Shown here in pieces: positions 4,728 to 6,117 of a stretch of DNA of 6,117 bases. The stretch's first letter is position 1, and each line of letters starts with the position of its first letter. Source of the DNA: Pseudomonadota bacterium (GTDB lineage Bacteria; Pseudomonadota; Alphaproteobacteria; Acetobacterales; Acetobacteraceae); the NCBI GenBank assembly GCA_021826485.1, contig JAKAZX010000251.1, positions 1 to 6,117 of the forward strand, written 5' to 3'. The notes under the pieces were generated by a model, which worked only from the letters and a program-made list of their open reading frames with translations, made no database searches and had not been told where the DNA came from. The translations under genes were made by a program, and so were the position numbers.

Positions 4728-5912
4728 ATGTCGGAGATCGGTTCGCCTCCGCGCCGACCGAACGCCGCGCGCCCGGCACTGCTCGGGCTGGTGGTGGTCG
4801 TCGGCCTGGGCGGCGTTGCGTGGTATGCATTTCGATCAGGCAACGGTGCGCCCGCCGCGCCGTCCGCCCTGCCGCCGCGCGTGACCGACGCCGCCACCGC
4901 GCCCGCGCCGGTGACGCCGCCGCCGGCAGCGCGGACCGAGGCGGACGTGACCGCGGCCCCTGCCGCGGCGGCGGCGGGCGGCGGGCAGGACACGACTGCC
5001 CCGGCAAAGCCGGCGCCGGAGCAGCGGCCGAGCTTCGACATCGTGCGGGTCTCCCCCGCCGGCTCCGCCGTCGTCGCCGGCCGCGCCGCCCCGCATGCCG
5101 AGGTGGCACTGCTCGACAACGGGCAGGAGATCGCCCGCGGCAAGGCGGATGACAGCGGACAGTTCGTCGTCATCCCCGACAAGCCGCTGCCCGCCGGCGG
5201 GCAGGAACTGGCGCTGCAATCCGAACAGCCGGGCCAGGCCCCGGTGCAGGGCGACACCCCGGCACTGCTGGTGGTGCCGGAGCGCAAGGACGGCAGCGCC
5301 GGCGCCACAGCTCCCGCCGCCCCGGCGAAGGATGTCGTGGCGGCGGCGGATGCCACGCCGGCCAGGGACGGCGCGCCACCCTCGGGCGCGGTCGCGGTGC
5401 TGGCGCCGCCCGATGCCGCGCCGCGCCTGCTGGCCGTGCCCGCCGGCCCGGCGGGGGCGGCGAAGGGGCAGGTCGCGCTGCGGGTGGTGGACTACGATGC
5501 CCACGGCGACATCCGCTTCGCCGGCACCGCGGCGCCGGGCGCGACGGTACGGCTCTATATCGACAACCAAGCGGTCGGCGATACGGTCGCCGATGCCGCG
5601 GGGAACTGGGGCATGGTGCCCGACCGGCCGGTGCAGGCGGGGGACCACCGGCTGCGCGCCGACGAGGTGGGGGCGCGCGGGCAGGTGATGTCGCGCGCCG
5701 AACTGCCGTTCCAGCGCGCCGCCTTCACCGCCGACACCCCGCGCGAGGGGCAGGTGGTGGTGCAGCCGCGCCAGTCGCTGTGGCGCATCGCCCGCCACGT
5801 CTATGGCCAGGGCGTGCGCTACACCCTGATCTACGAGGCGAACCGCGACCAGATCCGCAATCCCGACCTGATCTATCCCGGGCAGATCTTCGCGCTGCCG
5901 GCGGCGAAATAG
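4728..5912 (+). CDS. Membrane-anchored protein with two Ig-like repeats and a C-terminal LysM domain
   Basis: 394 residues. Order: short basic cytoplasmic N-terminus (1-15), one membrane segment (about 16-35, ALLGLVVVVGLGGVAWYAF), Ala/Pro-rich linker (36-101), a first Ig-like module (about 103-165), a second Ala/Pro-rich linker (166-245), a second Ig-like module (about 249-313), and a LysM domain (about 342-391: SLWRIARHVYG, YTLIYEANRDQIRNPDLIYPGQIFALP). LysM binds the N-acetylglucosamine backbone of peptidoglycan, so the protein probably spans the periplasm from inner membrane to wall. The two modules share a pattern (V.G.A.P.A.V.L..-(D)NG/NQ..G...AD..G.W/F...PD+P), indicating internal duplication. 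No hydrolase or catalytic domain is visible. The ATG at 4728 gives a good signal anchor but lacks a well-spaced Shine-Dalgarno. psd follows after 61 nt. Its exact role is unknown. Confidence 0.88.
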   Translation: MSEIGSPPRRPNAARPALLGLVVVVGLGGVAWYAFRSGNGAPAAPSALPPRVTDAATAPAPVTPPPAARTEADVTAAPAAAAAGGGQDTTAPAKPAPEQRPSFDIVRVSPAGSAVVAGRAAPHAEVALLDNGQEIARGKADDSGQFVVIPDKPLPAGGQELALQSEQPGQAPVQGDTPALLVVPERKDGSAGATAPAAPAKDVVAAADATPARDGAPPSGAVAVLAPPDAAPRLLAVPAGPAGAAKGQVALRVVDYDAHGDIRFAGTAAPGATVRLYIDNQAVGDTVADAAGNWGMVPDRPVQAGDHRLRADEVGARGQVMSRAELPFQRAAFTADTPREGQVVVQPRQSLWRIARHVYGQGVRYTLIYEANRDQIRNPDLIYPGQIFALPAAK

Positions 5913-5936
5913 CCGCGGGCTTGCCGCCTCCCGCGG
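5913..5936. repeat. 7-bp inverted repeat between the LysM gene and psd
   Basis: CCGCGGG (5913-5919) pairs with CCCGCGG (5930-5936) over a 10-nt loop, starting right after the LysM-gene stop codon. No T run follows, so strong termination is doubtful; it may only stabilise the mRNA 3' end or modulate read-through into psd. Confidence 0.4.
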
Positions 5937-5973
5937 GAGCAACCATAAGCGGCCGTTCGCTCAAGGCTCTGCG

Positions 5974-6117
5974 ATGGCTCTCGCCGCCACGACCCGCCTG
6001 ATCTTCGCGCCACCGCACCCCGCCGGGCGCCCGTTCCTGATCGGGGCGGCGATCGTGTTCCTGCTCGGCCTGCTGGTCGCCGGCTGGCTCGCCTGGATCG
6101 CGCTGCTGTTCGGCCTG
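5974..6117 (+). CDS. psd: Phosphatidylserine decarboxylase proenzyme, N-terminal part (partial, 3' end outside window)
   Basis: The first 48 codons are visible and run off the window. The product starts MALAATTRLIFAPPHPAG, then RPFLIGAAIVFLLG and more hydrophobic residues through LVAGWLAWIALLFGL. The short-type phosphatidylserine decarboxylases of alphaproteobacteria begin in this way: a V/I-P-x-HPxGRPF motif followed by a hydrophobic membrane-associating hairpin. The enzyme is pyruvoyl-dependent, processes itself, and converts phosphatidylserine to phosphatidylethanolamine at the inner membrane. The self-cleavage site and catalytic part lie beyond the window, so the call rests on the N-terminal motif only. 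A modest Shine-Dalgarno AAGG (5963-5966) is 7 nt before the ATG. It may be co-transcribed with the LysM gene 61 nt upstream; pssA often follows psd in related genomes. Confidence 0.75.
   Translation, partial: MALAATTRLIFAPPHPAGRPFLIGAAIVFLLGLLVAGWLAWIALLFGL

Noticed and set aside
4836..5942. 368-codon open frame on the minus strand over the LysM gene
   Set aside because: Arg/Gly/His-rich antisense shadow; the plus-strand frame has a membrane anchor, repeats and a LysM domain.

Overview
This is a GC-rich window (about 70% G+C by eye, strong C/G bias at third codon positions). It looks chromosomal and comes from a proteobacterium, most likely an alphaproteobacterium of the Rhodospirillales/Acetobacteraceae kind. 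That placement is an inference from composition, from the protein families (short-type phosphatidylserine decarboxylase with its N-terminal HPAGRPF motif, LOG-family protein, cytochrome c' with cytochrome b561, LysM/Ig-like envelope protein) and from gene style; nothing here fixes the genus. Seven protein genes (two cut by the window edges) and one tRNA gene fill almost the whole window. I see no mobile element, CRISPR array, rRNA, phage gene or toxin-antitoxin pair.

Layout. Positions 1-2003 (+) hold the 3' end of a 2-aminoethylphosphonate:pyruvate transaminase-like gene (phnW-like), followed after 24 nt by a full formate--tetrahydrofolate ligase gene (fhs); the two look like one operon. Positions 2010-3260 (-) hold, in transcription order, a LOG-family nucleotide phosphoribohydrolase, tRNA-Pro(CGG) with encoded CCA, and adenine phosphoribosyltransferase (apt). 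apt converges on fhs with only 6 nt between the stop codons. A 158-bp divergent region with several inverted repeats follows. Positions 3419-3874 (+) encode a secreted cytochrome c', converging with a membrane cytochrome b561 gene (3878-4561, -) across a 3-nt gap. A second divergent region (166 bp, with a long GC hairpin) leads to a membrane-anchored protein with two Ig-like repeats and a C-terminal LysM domain (4728-5912, +), then to the start of phosphatidylserine decarboxylase (5974 to the window end, +).

How the parts work together. The functions are mostly housekeeping: one-carbon entry from formate into folate, possible 2-aminoethylphosphonate use, adenine salvage, nucleotide monophosphate hydrolysis by LOG, proline codon decoding, a cytochrome c'/b561 redox pair, and envelope functions (LysM protein, phosphatidylethanolamine synthesis). 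I did not find a clearly new biological system. The points most worth checking are the tRNA-Pro/apt arrangement with a compact candidate promoter, the inverted repeats in the two divergent regions, a possible leaderless start for the LysM gene, and the link between the phosphonate aminotransferase and formate--THF ligase.
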